64,000 nt of DNA from Halobacteriales archaeon QS_4_62_28 (GCA_003021685.1 PXRO01000004.1:1-64000); one strand, 5' to 3'. Positions 1 to 7,529 are shown, numbered from the stretch's first letter. Notes: generated from the sequence alone by a model not told the origin. A program made the numbers and translations.

Positions 1-326
1 AGCGGCTCGCCCGCATCGCGAACTGGGTCGCGACCTGGGAGCGTGAGGTCGCAGAAGGCGACCCTACCTCCGGAATCCTCGTCGAGGCGCTCTCCCGGGG
101 CATCGTCGACGCTGCCGAACTCTCCGACCCCTCCGTCCCGGACGAGGAACTGGTCCAGCGCATCCGCGCCCACGGCATCGAACGGCGCTACCGCGACGAG
201 TGGGACCGGATCTACGAGGAGCTGTCGAGCGAACGACACGCCGTCGATGGCGTGGACACCCAGAGCTATCTGGCAGGTATCCGGGACATGCGGGACCTCT
301 ACCTCGACAACCGCGGCCGTATCTGA
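1..326 (+). CDS. C-terminal part of an unidentified protein (5' end outside window)
   Basis: An open frame enters from the window edge (first full codon at base 3) and stops at TGA 324-326, giving 107 residues. The part seen is acidic and helix-rich, with no zinc, nucleotide-binding or membrane motif. It begins LARIANWVATWEREV and ends DLYLDNRGRI. That all-helical style with an Asn/Trp/Glu-rich segment recalls the C-terminus of class I terpenoid-synthase-fold proteins of haloarchaea, but this is an impression from memory and the missing N-terminus would decide it. Codon use (GC-rich third positions) matches the neighbours. A 9-bp perfect hairpin lies 34 bases after the stop. Confidence 0.6.
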   Translation, partial: RLARIANWVATWEREVAEGDPTSGILVEALSRGIVDAAELSDPSVPDEELVQRIRAHGIERRYRDEWDRIYEELSSERHAVDGVDTQSYLAGIRDMRDLYLDNRGRI

Positions 327-359
327 TTGCCTGCTCGCCGACGGACTGCGGCTGGTCGA

Positions 360-382
360 CTCCCGACGAACATCGTCGGGAG
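360..382. terminator. hairpin downstream of the partial gene
   Basis: CTCCCGACG is followed by a 5-base loop and then CGTCGGGAG, a perfect 9-bp stem. It lies just after the stop of the partial gene and before the next small open frame. There is no strong T-tract, so it is a terminator-like or RNA-stabilising structure rather than a proven terminator. Confidence 0.35.
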
Positions 383-432
383 ATTCTCACGCGCCCCTAT
401 CCATCGGGGAACCGACGATCCCGGTCACGGAC

Positions 433-585
433 ATGAAGAACTACGAATCAGATCCGAAGGTTCCGAATCCGGATCTGCGGGTCGTGAGCGAAGAGCAGTT
501 CGAAAAGGTGGAGACGCTGCACCGGATCGACGAGTTCAGCGGACGAACGAATTCCAGGGGGCGAGTCGATCGCCGACAGGAGTAA
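433..585 (+). CDS. possible small protein, 50 aa, unknown function
   Basis: An ATG frame encodes a 50-residue charged peptide (starts MKNYESDPKVPNPDL, contains EEQFEKVETLHRIDEF). It lies inside a longer track ORF whose upstream part is only a shadow of the partial gene, so the ATG at 433 is chosen. The acidic, proline-spaced first 35 residues look haloarchaeal; the last residues (SRGRVDRRQE) look like random read-through, so it may be a truncated gene. No known family is recognised, and no clear TATA or Shine-Dalgarno sequence precedes it. Confidence 0.3.
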   Translation: MKNYESDPKVPNPDLRVVSEEQFEKVETLHRIDEFSGRTNSRGRVDRRQE

Positions 586-897
586 CCGACTCACGTCTGT
601 CGGGTTCGAACCGATCGGGAACAGAACGGTCGCTGCAGGCCTTCCCCGCTCCGGGCGTTACTATCGGTGGAGGATGTCATAGAACTCGTTACACACCGTG
701 AGATACACCATTGCTGATCTTCTGAACCTCTCCGATAGAGTAGGTGGCTCATCGAATTGCCTCGCTGACGAGCGGTGAGTTTTTACTTGCCTGCTGTGGA
801 TATTCCGACGAGAATACTATGCGAGCAGTCAGTCAGTCAGCACGAACGGTTGTCGTTCAGGTAGTCAACAATAGAGTCTCTGGAAGGTGAGCAACTA
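586..897. other. intergenic region, no gene seen
   Basis: These 312 bases hold no convincing coding frame. A tRNA T-arm-like string (GTCGG-GTTCGAA-CCGAT) lies at 599-615 but has no matching acceptor or D-arm upstream. A repeated CAGT string (agtcagtcagtcag) lies around 826-840. The GGAAGGTGA sequence just before base 898 is a good Shine-Dalgarno match for the regulator that follows. Confidence 0.5.
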
Positions 898-1074
898 ATG
901 CCAAAGATCAGCGTCGAAGTCCCCGCAGAACTCCTCGAAGATCTGGATAAACACGTCGGCGAGGACGGCAAGTTCGTCAACCGAAGCGAGGCGATCCGGG
1001 CTTCGATCCGCAAGACGCTCGACATGCTGGACGAGATCGATCAGCGCGAGGGCCGCCTCGACGACGAGCACTGA
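898..1074 (+). CDS. ribbon-helix-helix (CopG/Arc-type) regulator, CdrS-like
   Basis: The 58-residue product starts MPKISVEVPAELLEDLDKHV. It has the standard RHH pattern: a short N-terminal beta strand that would lie in the DNA major groove, then two helices around the turn GEDGKFVNRSEAIRASIR. Length and sequence closely resemble CdrS, the small RHH regulator of the cell-division programme in Halobacterium and Haloferax; that identification is from memory. CdrS is usually near ftsZ2, which is not seen here, so this may be a paralogue or a rearranged locus. The ORF track missed it because of its size. A Shine-Dalgarno sequence (GGAAGGTGA) sits 7 bases before the ATG, showing a leadered transcript. 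Its TGA overlaps the first base of a hairpin element. Confidence 0.85.
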   Translation: MPKISVEVPAELLEDLDKHVGEDGKFVNRSEAIRASIRKTLDMLDEIDQREGRLDDEH

Positions 1075-1153
1075 TACTGTCGGACGTAACTATCTGAAGA
1101 TTCTCGCCACCCCGGGGTGGCGAAATCCGTCACGGACTTCCGTCCGACAGTAT
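1074..1153. repeat. 80-bp palindromic element, family A copy 1
   Basis: The ends are perfect 13-bp inverted repeats (ATACTGTCGGACG and CGTCCGACAGTAT). The centre holds a 20-nt perfect palindrome (TCGCCACCCCGGGGTGGCGA). A copy of identical length lies at 33476-33555. The element starts on the last base of the CdrS-like gene's stop codon, and the bases before it read ACTG, giving the extended end ACTGATAC seen in other copies. It may act as a 3'-end hairpin of that transcript and is a member of the superfamily described in the findings. Confidence 0.85.
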
Positions 1154-1230
1154 GAACGCGCTCGACCGAACCGACCCCCGACGGGCCGGGCTTCGAAGCG
1201 CTTTTGCCGGGGCCGAAGATACGAACGTGC

Positions 1231-1440
1231 ATGCCTCTCGATCGGGAGACGATTATGCAGATCGCCCTGTCTACCACTGCCGTCCTGCTCTTTATCGCCG
1301 GTGCCGTCTTTGCCGGCATCAACTACGGCACGAACGGAACCCTCTCACAGCAGGGCGGCGTGGTTCTCGTCGCCGCTATCGGTGTCTTCATCGTGCTCAT
1401 GCTCGGGGCCGGTCTCTGGCTGGAACGTCAGGACTTCTGA
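1231..1440 (+). CDS. small haloarchaeal membrane protein
   Basis: The 69-residue product has two membrane helices (about residues 9-29 and 43-63) joined by a short loop, and ends in WLERQDF. The ORF-track start at 1204 is extended; the ATG at 1231 gives MPLDRETIMQIAL, which fits a short cytosolic N-terminus before the first helix. It resembles a family of 65-75-residue haloarchaeal proteins (DUF7472-like, from memory) with no known function. Its last 13 bases overlap the 3' end of convergent priL. Confidence 0.7.
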   Translation: MPLDRETIMQIALSTTAVLLFIAGAVFAGINYGTNGTLSQQGGVVLVAAIGVFIVLMLGAGLWLERQDF

Positions 1441-2498
1441 CTCTCGCGCCAGTCTTCGATCTCATCGTCGTCGGTTTCGTCGATCCGGTGTTCGTAGTAG
1501 TTCAGCGGGTGTGACTCGTTGATCACGTCCTCGCAGATGTCGTCTTTGCCCTGGCAATCGCCGTAGGACTGCATCGTCGCACACGACGGCGTCGAGTACT
1601 CGGTCGGACTCGTCTCGCCCCGGATGTGATCGACCTGGTACCGCGTCGCCTCCTCACCGAATCCGGGATTGACCTGGAATAGCTCGACGATCTCGTCGGT
1701 CGTCATCCCGATGGTCGTCAGGAAGGCCGCCAGCGCGAAGCGCGAGTGGTGTTCGAGATGTTCGCCCTTCTGAACCGCGTCCAGCAGGTGCTGCATACAC
1801 GGCGGGAACAGGTCCGGGACGACCGTATCGATCTCCCGTGTCAGATCCAGGTCAGACAGCGTCGTTCGGATCTGTTCGACCTCGTCGTCGAGTTCGTCGG
1901 CGATGGCGTCGGGCACGGCGAAGGGGAGGCCGTCGTCGATCCGGTGGCGGATCGCCTGCTTGAGCAGCGTGTGCAATTCACCGGTCGTGACTGGTACCTC
2001 TCCGTCGGACAGCGCCCGGTTGACCAGCCGCCACTCGTCGCCCCACTGGTCGGCCGCCAGATCCAGATACGTGCCCACGTCGATCCGGTAGCCCTCGACG
2101 GTTTCGTGGACCGAACTCGTGAGGTCGAACTCCGCGAGCAAGGCCCGCATCGACAGCGACTCGCTGTCGCCGTAGCTGAACTCCTCGGTCGCGGTGAACT
2201 CCTCGACGAACCGTTCGCGGGCCGTCTCGGCCTCGGCCTGTGCGTACTTGCGCGTACAGACGGTCTCCTCGACCAGCGACACCAGCACCCGGGCGACGGG
2301 ATACGACAACAACTCCACGCGCGTCCGTCGATGGGGCTCGCCGATGCTGCCCTCGGTGATTGCCCACTCGACCCGCTCTAGCGCCCGCTCGACGACCTCC
2401 TCGTCCGTGGCGACGACCTCGCTCAGATCGACCGCCGCGGCCTCGACGGCCTCGCGGGCCGACTGCAAGAACGGATACCGTGCGTGGAGCGGCTTCAT
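1428..2498 (-). CDS. priL: DNA primase large subunit PriL
   Basis: PriL partners the catalytic subunit PriS to make RNA/DNA primers at the replication fork, and its C-terminal domain carries a 4Fe-4S cluster. The 356-residue protein has the usual alpha-helical N-terminal domain (MKPLHARYPFLQSAREAVEAA). The four expected cluster cysteines are present: FPPCMQHLL, PSCATMQ, YGDCQG and DICED. Length is typical of haloarchaeal PriL. It is the last gene of a minus-strand group pcn - membrane protein - priL with gaps of about 77 and 106 bp, linking sliding clamp and primase expression. The 3' end runs 13 bases into the convergent small membrane gene. Identification is secure. Confidence 0.96.
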   Translation of the reverse strand: MKPLHARYPFLQSAREAVEAAAVDLSEVVATDEEVVERALERVEWAITEGSIGEPHRRTRVELLSYPVARVLVSLVEETVCTRKYAQAEAETARERFVEEFTATEEFSYGDSESLSMRALLAEFDLTSSVHETVEGYRIDVGTYLDLAADQWGDEWRLVNRALSDGEVPVTTGELHTLLKQAIRHRIDDGLPFAVPDAIADELDDEVEQIRTTLSDLDLTREIDTVVPDLFPPCMQHLLDAVQKGEHLEHHSRFALAAFLTTIGMTTDEIVELFQVNPGFGEEATRYQVDHIRGETSPTEYSTPSCATMQSYGDCQGKDDICEDVINESHPLNYYEHRIDETDDDEIEDWRESQKS

Positions 2499-2604
2499 CT
2501 GCTCTCACTTTCGCGCGCGGTCGAATAATATCTGCGATCACGGCCGAACTGGTGTCGACCGTGGCCGCTGGTCGCTGTTCCACTGTTGGAGGGCGCTCTC
2601 TTCC

Positions 2605-3216
2605 CTACTTTTCGAACTCCGATTCCAGTTCCCGAATCACCTGTTCTGGTTCACCGCCGTCGCCCCGCATCGCCCGCTTGTACTCCCTGTATTCGTCCCG
2701 GGAGACTTCGACAGTCCGGGTTTCGCCCTTTCGTTTCAGTTCCAGTTGAACGGTCCCGTGGGGGTTGTTGCGCACCCGGTAACTGGCAACAGCGGTGAAG
2801 ACAAACCAGAAAGCGACCGACCCGCCGAGGAAGTAGACGACCGTCGTCGGGAAGGCGAGTGACTGAGCGGTCCCGGTCCAGTGGGCGGGATAGGCGTAGT
2901 TGAACAGGCCGACACCGAGGAGACACAGCAGGGTCCCCGTGAGGACGCCGACGGTTTCGTGGCGACTGGCGGGCAAGACGATCACGACGGCCGCCAGGGC
3001 AGCAGGCACCCCCAGACCGGCGAGGACACCGGCAATCGACTGGGCCGCAGTGTCGGTCCCGGCACCGACCAGCGTCGAGAGTGGTGTCGTCACGATGAGG
3101 ATGCCGGTGACAATCGCGAGTGTGCCGAGGGCAAAGAGTGTGATACCGGCGTAGATCCGTCTCGGGTCGCGGCCACCCCACCCGGTCTCCCCGTAGGCAT
3201 CGCCGAGACGCTGCAT
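2605..3216 (-). CDS. conserved haloarchaeal membrane protein between pcn and priL
   Basis: The 203 residues contain four predicted membrane helices (about residues 22-46, 58-84, 88-110 and 122-147). A basic and acidic cytosolic tail of about 55 residues follows (VQLELKRKGETRTVEVSRDEYREYKRAM). No catalytic motif is visible. It sits between the sliding clamp and primase genes on the same strand, so it is probably co-transcribed, although a role in replication is only suggested by position. It belongs to a haloarchaea-only family of unknown function. Confidence 0.75.
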   Translation of the reverse strand: MQRLGDAYGETGWGGRDPRRIYAGITLFALGTLAIVTGILIVTTPLSTLVGAGTDTAAQSIAGVLAGLGVPAALAAVVIVLPASRHETVGVLTGTLLCLLGVGLFNYAYPAHWTGTAQSLAFPTTVVYFLGGSVAFWFVFTAVASYRVRNNPHGTVQLELKRKGETRTVEVSRDEYREYKRAMRGDGGEPEQVIRELESEFEK

Positions 3217-3293
3217 GCGCGAGTACTCGGGGTCGGACTACAAAAGAGTCCGTCAGACGGTCGCATGACGGTCCCGGGACGAGGCGGAGACAG

Positions 3294-4037
3294 CTATTCG
3301 CTCTGGATACGCGGAGCCAGCATATACGTGACCGAGCCGTGACCTTCGGCGAAGTCGAAGTGCATCTTGACCGGGAACTCGTCGCCCAGTTCCATCCGTA
3401 CCTCGGCGTCTTTCGGGATGGCCTTGTTCATGTTCTTCAGGTAATCGAGCGAGAACAGCGAGTGGGCGTCGCCCGACGTCAGATCGATCAGGTCCTCGGT
3501 GTCGAGTTCGAGGTGGACGTCGTCGGTGTCGCCTTCGGCGTCGATGTAAAACAGTTCGTCCGTCGCGTCGACGCCCAGCGCGATGTGATCCGAAACCATA
3601 TCGGCGGCAGTAACTGCCCGGTCGATATCCCGGCCCTCGATAACGACGTGGGCAGCCAGGTCCAGGTCCGGCAGATCGGGTTCCTGTCGGATCGAATCCG
3701 GGTCGATCAGTGCCAGCGTGTACTCCAGCCCGTCGATGGCAATGTGAAGCTTGCGTGTCTCTTCGTCCAGTTCGAGGTGAATAAGTTGGCCGGAGTCCGC
3801 CATGCCAGCGATATCTTCGAGTCGAGAGAGATTGACACCGATGAGACCGCCGTCAGTTTCGTACGACTCGAACGCCGCGGCATCCAGTGCGAGGTCGACC
3901 ATCCCGACGTTGGCCGGGTCGACGGCACGAATTTCGAGGCCTTCGTCGGTCAGGTGGATCTTGCACTCGTCCACCAGTACGCTGACGGAGTCGAGTGTCG
4001 CCTGGAGCGTATCGGCGCTCACAATGGCGTTGAACAT
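3294..4037 (-). CDS. pcn: DNA polymerase sliding clamp PCNA
   Basis: PCNA forms the trimeric ring that tethers polymerase, Fen1 and ligase to DNA. The ATG at 4037 gives [27 protein letters not shown] and a 247-residue protein, the standard haloarchaeal length; the track start 14 codons upstream adds a non-homologous MRFFLMDGG segment. The two-domain PCNA fold is recognisable from [17 protein letters not shown], the interdomain connector region and the C-terminal [12 protein letters not shown]. The surface is very acidic, as in halophilic clamps. It is first in the pcn - membrane protein - priL group, with the rlmE promoter region diverging upstream. Confidence 0.97.
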   Translation of the reverse strand: MFNAIVSADTLQATLDSVSVLVDECKIHLTDEGLEIRAVDPANVGMVDLALDAAAFESYETDGGLIGVNLSRLEDIAGMADSGQLIHLELDEETRKLHIAIDGLEYTLALIDPDSIRQEPDLPDLDLAAHVVIEGRDIDRAVTAADMVSDHIALGVDATDELFYIDAEGDTDDVHLELDTEDLIDLTSGDAHSLFSLDYLKNMNKAIPKDAEVRMELGDEFPVKMHFDFAEGHGSVTYMLAPRIQSE

Positions 4038-4166
4038 CTTGCCACTGGCTACGCCCCCATCCATTAAAAAGAATCTCATTCACCGCGTGTGCGTACGACC
4101 GGTACTACTCCCGGAGAGCGCCGCTAATTGAACACGCCTCTTGAGCCAGCTGCGGACTCGGGTTCG

Positions 4167-4246
4167 TACTGCCGGACGTAACTGTTTCAAGAGATTCGCG
4201 GCCCCGGGCTCGCGAAATACTTCGTTTCGACGTACCTTTCCCGGTC
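4167..4246. repeat. degenerate family A palindromic element
   Basis: The left half (TACTGCCGGACGTAACTG) matches family A copies at 1074 and 33476. The central hairpin is kept but with different bases: TTCGC/GCGAA around a CCCGGG core, where the other copies have TCGCCACC/GGTGGCGA. The right arm is eroded. It lies in the divergent region between pcn and rlmE, about 80 bp before the rlmE start. Confidence 0.55.
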
Positions 4247-4326
4247 GACTTCGTTGGATATTGTATGAACGCAGATTCGCCAGCACTGATATCTCGGAAC
4301 ATGCCACGGAATCTGGTGAGGGACGC

Positions 4327-5115
4327 ATGACAGGTCGGGATGAATACTACAACAGAGCCAAGCAAGAGGGGTATCGCGCCCGCTCGGCGTACAAACTCAA
4401 GCAACTCGACGAGACGGCGGGTCTGCTGGGTCAGGGACGGACAGTGCTGGACCTCGGTGCTGCCCCTGGCGGGTGGCTCCAGGTCGCCGCCGAACGCGTC
4501 GGCACCGACGGCGTCGTGATTGGCGTCGACCGCCAGCGAATCGACGACCTCGAGGACCCGGATCCGCGCGTGGAACTGATCCGTGGGGACATGACCGACG
4601 ACGCGACCAGAGACGAGGTTCGAGATGTCGTCGGTGCCGATGGCGACGAGCGACCCGTCGACGTGGTCATCTCTGACATGGCTCCGAACATGACCGGCGA
4701 GTACGATCTCGACCACGCCCGCTCGGTCCATCTCGCTCGCCAGGCCTTCGAAGTCGCAACCGACGTGCTCGCGACCGGCGGCGACGTCGCCGTGAAGGTG
4801 TTCGACGGTCAGGACCTCGAGGACCTCGAAGCCGACATCGACGCGGAGTTCGAGTACGTCCGGCAGGTCCGACCGAAAGCCTCCCGCGATTCGTCCTCGG
4901 AACTGTATCTCGTCGCCAAGGGGTTCCTGACCGCGCCCGTCCGCGAGGGCGACCAACTCGAAGTGGACATCGAGGATGTCGGCAGCGAGGGCGACGGCAT
5001 CGCCAAGGTCGACGGCTACACGCTGTTCGTCTCTGGCACCGGGACCGGCGACACCGTCGAGGTCCGGGTCGACGACGTAAAGCCTAACTACGGCTTCGCC
5101 CAGCCGCTGCAGTAG
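4327..5115 (+). CDS. rlmE: 23S rRNA 2'-O-methyltransferase RlmE (FtsJ/RrmJ) with TRAM domain
   Basis: The enzyme transfers methyl from SAM to the 2'-O of a uridine in the 23S rRNA A-loop. The ATG at 4327 (MTGRDEYYNRAKQEGYRARS) gives 262 residues; the longer track start runs through the repeat. The Rossmann SAM site is LDLGAAPGGWLQVA. The K-D-K-E catalytic set can be placed in YKLKQLDE, ISDMAPN, VKVFDG and SSELYLVAKG. After about residue 200 a TRAM RNA-binding domain follows (VREGDQLEVDIEDVGSEGDG to GTGTGDTVEVRVDDV), the usual haloarchaeal arrangement. It diverges from pcn. Confidence 0.95.
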   Translation: MTGRDEYYNRAKQEGYRARSAYKLKQLDETAGLLGQGRTVLDLGAAPGGWLQVAAERVGTDGVVIGVDRQRIDDLEDPDPRVELIRGDMTDDATRDEVRDVVGADGDERPVDVVISDMAPNMTGEYDLDHARSVHLARQAFEVATDVLATGGDVAVKVFDGQDLEDLEADIDAEFEYVRQVRPKASRDSSSELYLVAKGFLTAPVREGDQLEVDIEDVGSEGDGIAKVDGYTLFVSGTGTGDTVEVRVDDVKPNYGFAQPLQ

Positions 5116-5230
5116 CGACCGTTCCGCCTCGGACTCGTCCTTCACTTATAAGACAGTCGAGCAATTTAGGGTTCTCCAGCACCGACGTTTCGTATGGACA
5201 CGTTGAATAAACTAGCCGTGTCCACCAGCT

Positions 5231-5851
5231 ATGACACTCGTTACTCCACCTGACCGGTCTCGGAAAACTGCACTCGCACCGGACCTTCGACGACTCCCCG
5301 ACCGGGCTACTCGCGCCTGGACCGAGTCGATGGCCGTTCGGCCGCTGTCGGGGGCTCGCTATGCCGTCGACTCCGAGAGCGGCGCGACCTACGTGGTCGA
5401 CGCGACGGCGGGCACCTGCACCTGCCCGGACCACCAGATCCGCAGCGAGCAGTGCAAGCACGTCCGTCGCGTCGCCATCGAGATTACGGCCTGTCAGGTC
5501 CCGCCGCCGGGCCAGACCTGGGCGACCTGTGACGCCTGTAGCGCCGAGACGTTCGTCCCGGAGGACGCTCCCGAACCCCACCTCTGTGGGACCTGCCGTC
5601 TCGACCCCGGCGATATCGTCCTCGACCGCGAGACCGGCGACCGCCTCGTCGTCGCTCGTGTCACCGACCAGCGCGCCAACAGCGTCGCCATCGAGGCCAC
5701 CGACTGCACCGTTGCGGAGTACCCCACCAACGAAGGGTATCCAGGCACTGACCTCGTCGTCGAGGCGACCTATCTGGGCGATGGAGACCGCCGCTACTCG
5801 TTCCCGCTCTCGCGACTCCGACGGACCGACGACGCCGCGATTGTGGCCTGA
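5231..5851 (+). CDS. SWIM zinc-finger protein
   Basis: The 206-residue protein has a SWIM motif (CTCPDHQIRSEQCKHVRR, pattern CxC..CxH) at about residues 62-80. A second possible zinc site of two CxxC knuckles follows (CDACSAE and CGTCRLD, about residues 99-122), then a beta-rich tail. SWIM domains bind nucleic acid or protein, and in archaea often occur in uncharacterised regulators or repair-associated proteins. The start ATG at 5231 follows an AT-rich stretch containing TATAAGAC near 5146. It converges on hjc, and the gap between the two stop codons is filled almost exactly by a family C hairpin. Confidence 0.82.
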   Translation: MTLVTPPDRSRKTALAPDLRRLPDRATRAWTESMAVRPLSGARYAVDSESGATYVVDATAGTCTCPDHQIRSEQCKHVRRVAIEITACQVPPPGQTWATCDACSAETFVPEDAPEPHLCGTCRLDPGDIVLDRETGDRLVVARVTDQRANSVAIEATDCTVAEYPTNEGYPGTDLVVEATYLGDGDRRYSFPLSRLRRTDDAAIVA

Positions 5852-5854
5852 CTG

Positions 5855-5936
5855 ATAGTGACTGTTGTAAGTCTTTACGGGATTGATCGCACGACGACGT
5901 GCGACCGATCCGGTAATCAGTTACAACAGTCACTAC
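5855..5936. repeat. 82-bp palindromic element, family C copy 1
   Basis: The ends are ATAGTGACTGTTGTAA and TTACAACAGTCACTA, a 15-bp inverted repeat. Inside is a second palindrome around GATCGCACGACGACGTGCGA. The left flank reads ACTG, giving the extended end ACTGATAG. It begins 4 bases after the SWIM gene stop and ends 4 bases before the hjc stop on the other strand, so it is placed like a bidirectional terminator. Confidence 0.8.
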
Positions 5937-5939
5937 GAA

Positions 5940-6461
5940 TCAATCGAGCATTTCGGCGGCGTCCTCGACGCTCAGATCGCCCCGGTCCAGCGCGGCGAGA
6001 ACGTCCAGTGTCGCCTGGTCCGGCCCACTGTCCGTGCCGAGTTCGTCCAGCGTGACCTTCTCGCTGTGGCCGACGAACTCCTCGAAGTCGGTTCCCTCCG
6101 CGAGCGCGGCTTCCTTTTTGACCCGGTAGTTTCCGCCGTCTGTCGTGTAGAGGTCGCCCGGATGGAAGAAAAACCAGTTCTCGCGGTCGAAACGGACACC
6201 GATGCGGGGCTTGGCACCGAAGTTCCGGGCGAAAAAGAGCAGCGCTTCGACCTCCTCGCCGTCGAGATAGACGGGGTCGCCGGCGCTGGATTTAGCCTCG
6301 ATAGCGTAGAACTTCTCGCCGTCGCCAGCCAGCACGTCCGGGAGTTCACGCTCGGTCGCGGAACCGCTCGCCGGAGCCCGCATCACCGCAAAGCCGGCCT
6401 CGTCGAGGGCGTTGACGAGTTCGCGCTCGCGCCGGTCTCCTTTCTCGTTAGATACGACCAT
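5940..6461 (-). CDS. hjc: Holliday junction resolvase Hjc
   Basis: Hjc is the archaeal structure-specific nuclease that cuts four-way junctions in recombination. The N-terminal 120 residues show the PD-(D/E)xK core: E in [17 protein letters not shown] in [10 protein letters not shown], and ExK in [12 protein letters not shown]. Halophilic Hjc proteins carry an acidic C-terminal extension, and this one (173 aa) ends in an about 50-residue extension ([21 protein letters not shown]). The ATG at 6461 is followed by [13 protein letters not shown], the expected start. It is transcribed toward the SWIM gene. Confidence 0.93.
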   Translation of the reverse strand: MVVSNEKGDRRERELVNALDEAGFAVMRAPASGSATERELPDVLAGDGEKFYAIEAKSSAGDPVYLDGEEVEALLFFARNFGAKPRIGVRFDRENWFFFHPGDLYTTDGGNYRVKKEAALAEGTDFEEFVGHSEKVTLDELGTDSGPDQATLDVLAALDRGDLSVEDAAEMLD

Positions 6462-6599
6462 TATCGGTGGGTCGGGCGCGATCCATTTATAGGTTGAGCA
6501 GGCGCAATACCTCGGTCTTCAGGCCGTGGATACACGCCGTCACTCAGTGCAACAATTCGCGTTTCTGACTGGCACCTGAGATATCACGTCCAATGTTTT

Positions 6600-6765
6600 A
6601 ATCGCAGGCCGTCCATAGTGGTAGTAGGAGTCAGGCTAGAACAGAGCGATTCTGCCTAGTCCTACGATGGCGGCCTACCGCCCCAAGCAACCAAGCAATA
6701 ATCGGAACCAGTCGGGTGAACGGTCAGTTCTTATAATGAACTGATGCGGTGCCCGACTGCTTGGA
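6600..6765 (+). ncRNA. candidate structured non-coding RNA
   Basis: No protein frame fits here, but the sequence folds well. Stem 1 is GTAGGA(6624-6629)/TCCTAC(6660-6665), with an inner AGGC..GCCT continuation. Stem 2 is GGCGG/CCGCC (6669-6682). Stem 3 is CAGTCGGG/CCCGACTG with an internal loop and an upper stem TCAGTTC/GAACTGA capped by TTATAAT (about 6710-6757). A TATA-like string (TTTTAATC, near 6596) precedes it. It resembles no named RNA that I can recognise; H/ACA guide RNAs have a similar loop-in-stem shape but the ACA box is not evident. It could also be the upstream part of the TnpB-element remnant that follows. Confidence 0.35.
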
Positions 6766-6773
6766 AGCCTATA

Positions 6774-7007
6774 AAAGTAACTCCGAGTCCGTCGAAGTCT
6801 GCCGGACTCCCCGTGGCACAAACAACACGGAGAGTCCGAATACGACGGAGGATAGGAGTACCGGGGGCTTGGCACTCCCAGCAGTCCCACCCGCCGTAGT
6901 CCGTGAGCATCCCGACGGATTCTCACCGTTCGGATGCTCGGTGGTTCTGCGAACCTGAAATCTCCAACGCTCAGGATTCCTCCGCGTCAGGCGGAGGTGG
7001 ATGTCAA
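6774..7007 (+). mobile_element. 3' remnant of an IS200/IS605-type (TnpB) element with omega-RNA-like folds
   Basis: The right end is typical of haloarchaeal tnpB elements: the hairpin CCTCCGC-gtca-GCGGAGG (6979-6997) followed by TGGATGTCAA. Upstream, the frame at 6749 reads like the low-complexity C-terminus of such TnpB proteins (SVEVCRTPRGTNNT), but the catalytic domains are gone. The stretch folds strongly: CGGACTC..CCGTG pairs with CACGG..GAGTCCG inside TCCGTCG/CGACGGA, and GAGCATCC pairs with GGATGCTC. This is what the 3' guide-RNA scaffold of a TnpB locus looks like. A TATA string (CTATAAAAG, 6769-6777) lies just upstream, as for the known sense-overlapping transcripts of these elements. 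Region 6462-6599 shows a possible second worn element end (CCTCGGTCTTCAGG near 6510) and no gene. Confidence 0.55.
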
Positions 7008-7065
7008 ACTGTCCGTCCCCCGCTCCGTCACTGGCTTTTTTGCGGGCACCTGTGAAGGACGAGGC

Positions 7066-7512
7066 ATGCCGACGCTCGCGTCGACGCATCTCACTAACCG
7101 TAACCGCGTCCAGCCCAACCACGCCAACAACTACGAGACCGCACACGGGGGCATCGTCATGAAGTGGCTCGACGAAATCGGGGCCATGTCGGCGATGCGC
7201 TTTGCCGGCGAGGCCTGCGTGACTGCCCGCATGGACGGCCTGAACTTCCGGCGACCGATCCCGGTCGGCGACATCGCACTGACCGAGGCGTACGTGTACG
7301 GCTCCGGCAAGACCAGCGTGAACGTCCGTGTCCGGGCCGAGCGCGAGAACCCGACGACCGGTGAGGCGAAATTGACGACGGAGGGCCATTTCGTCTTCGT
7401 CGCAGTCCGAGACGGCGAACCGACCCAGGTTCCGGAGCTAACCGTCGAAACCGACGCAGAGCGGGAACTGCGCGACGTGGCTCTCGAAGACGCCGAAGAC
7501 GACGCGCCGTAA
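7066..7512 (+). CDS. acyl-CoA thioesterase, hotdog fold
   Basis: The 148-residue protein starts MPTLASTHLTNRNRVQPNHAN at ATG 7066; the track start 44 codons upstream runs through the element remnant and is not credible. The hotdog signature NHANNYETAHGGIVMKWLDEIGAMSAMRF contains the Asn and the Asp/Glu positions typical of the YciA/BFIT-type acyl-CoA thioesterases that hydrolyse acyl-CoA to free acid and CoA. A beta-sheet stretch follows (VTARMDGLNFRRPIPVGD). The C-terminus is an acidic tail. It stands alone on its strand, converging on a small gene with a worn family C repeat between. Confidence 0.85.
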   Translation: MPTLASTHLTNRNRVQPNHANNYETAHGGIVMKWLDEIGAMSAMRFAGEACVTARMDGLNFRRPIPVGDIALTEAYVYGSGKTSVNVRVRAERENPTTGEAKLTTEGHFVFVAVRDGEPTQVPELTVETDAERELRDVALEDAEDDAP

Positions 7513-7529
7513 CGGTTCCTGCGCCCATC

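Noticed and set aside
599-615. T-arm-like string GTCGG-GTTCGAA-CCGAT as a possible tRNA
   Set aside because: No acceptor, D or anticodon arms fit upstream; only an isolated T-arm-like palindrome.
5855-5936. Riboswitch or attenuator interpretation of single hairpin elements
   Set aside because: The same elements occur both 5' and 3' of genes and in both orientations, which does not fit a cis-regulatory RNA for one pathway.
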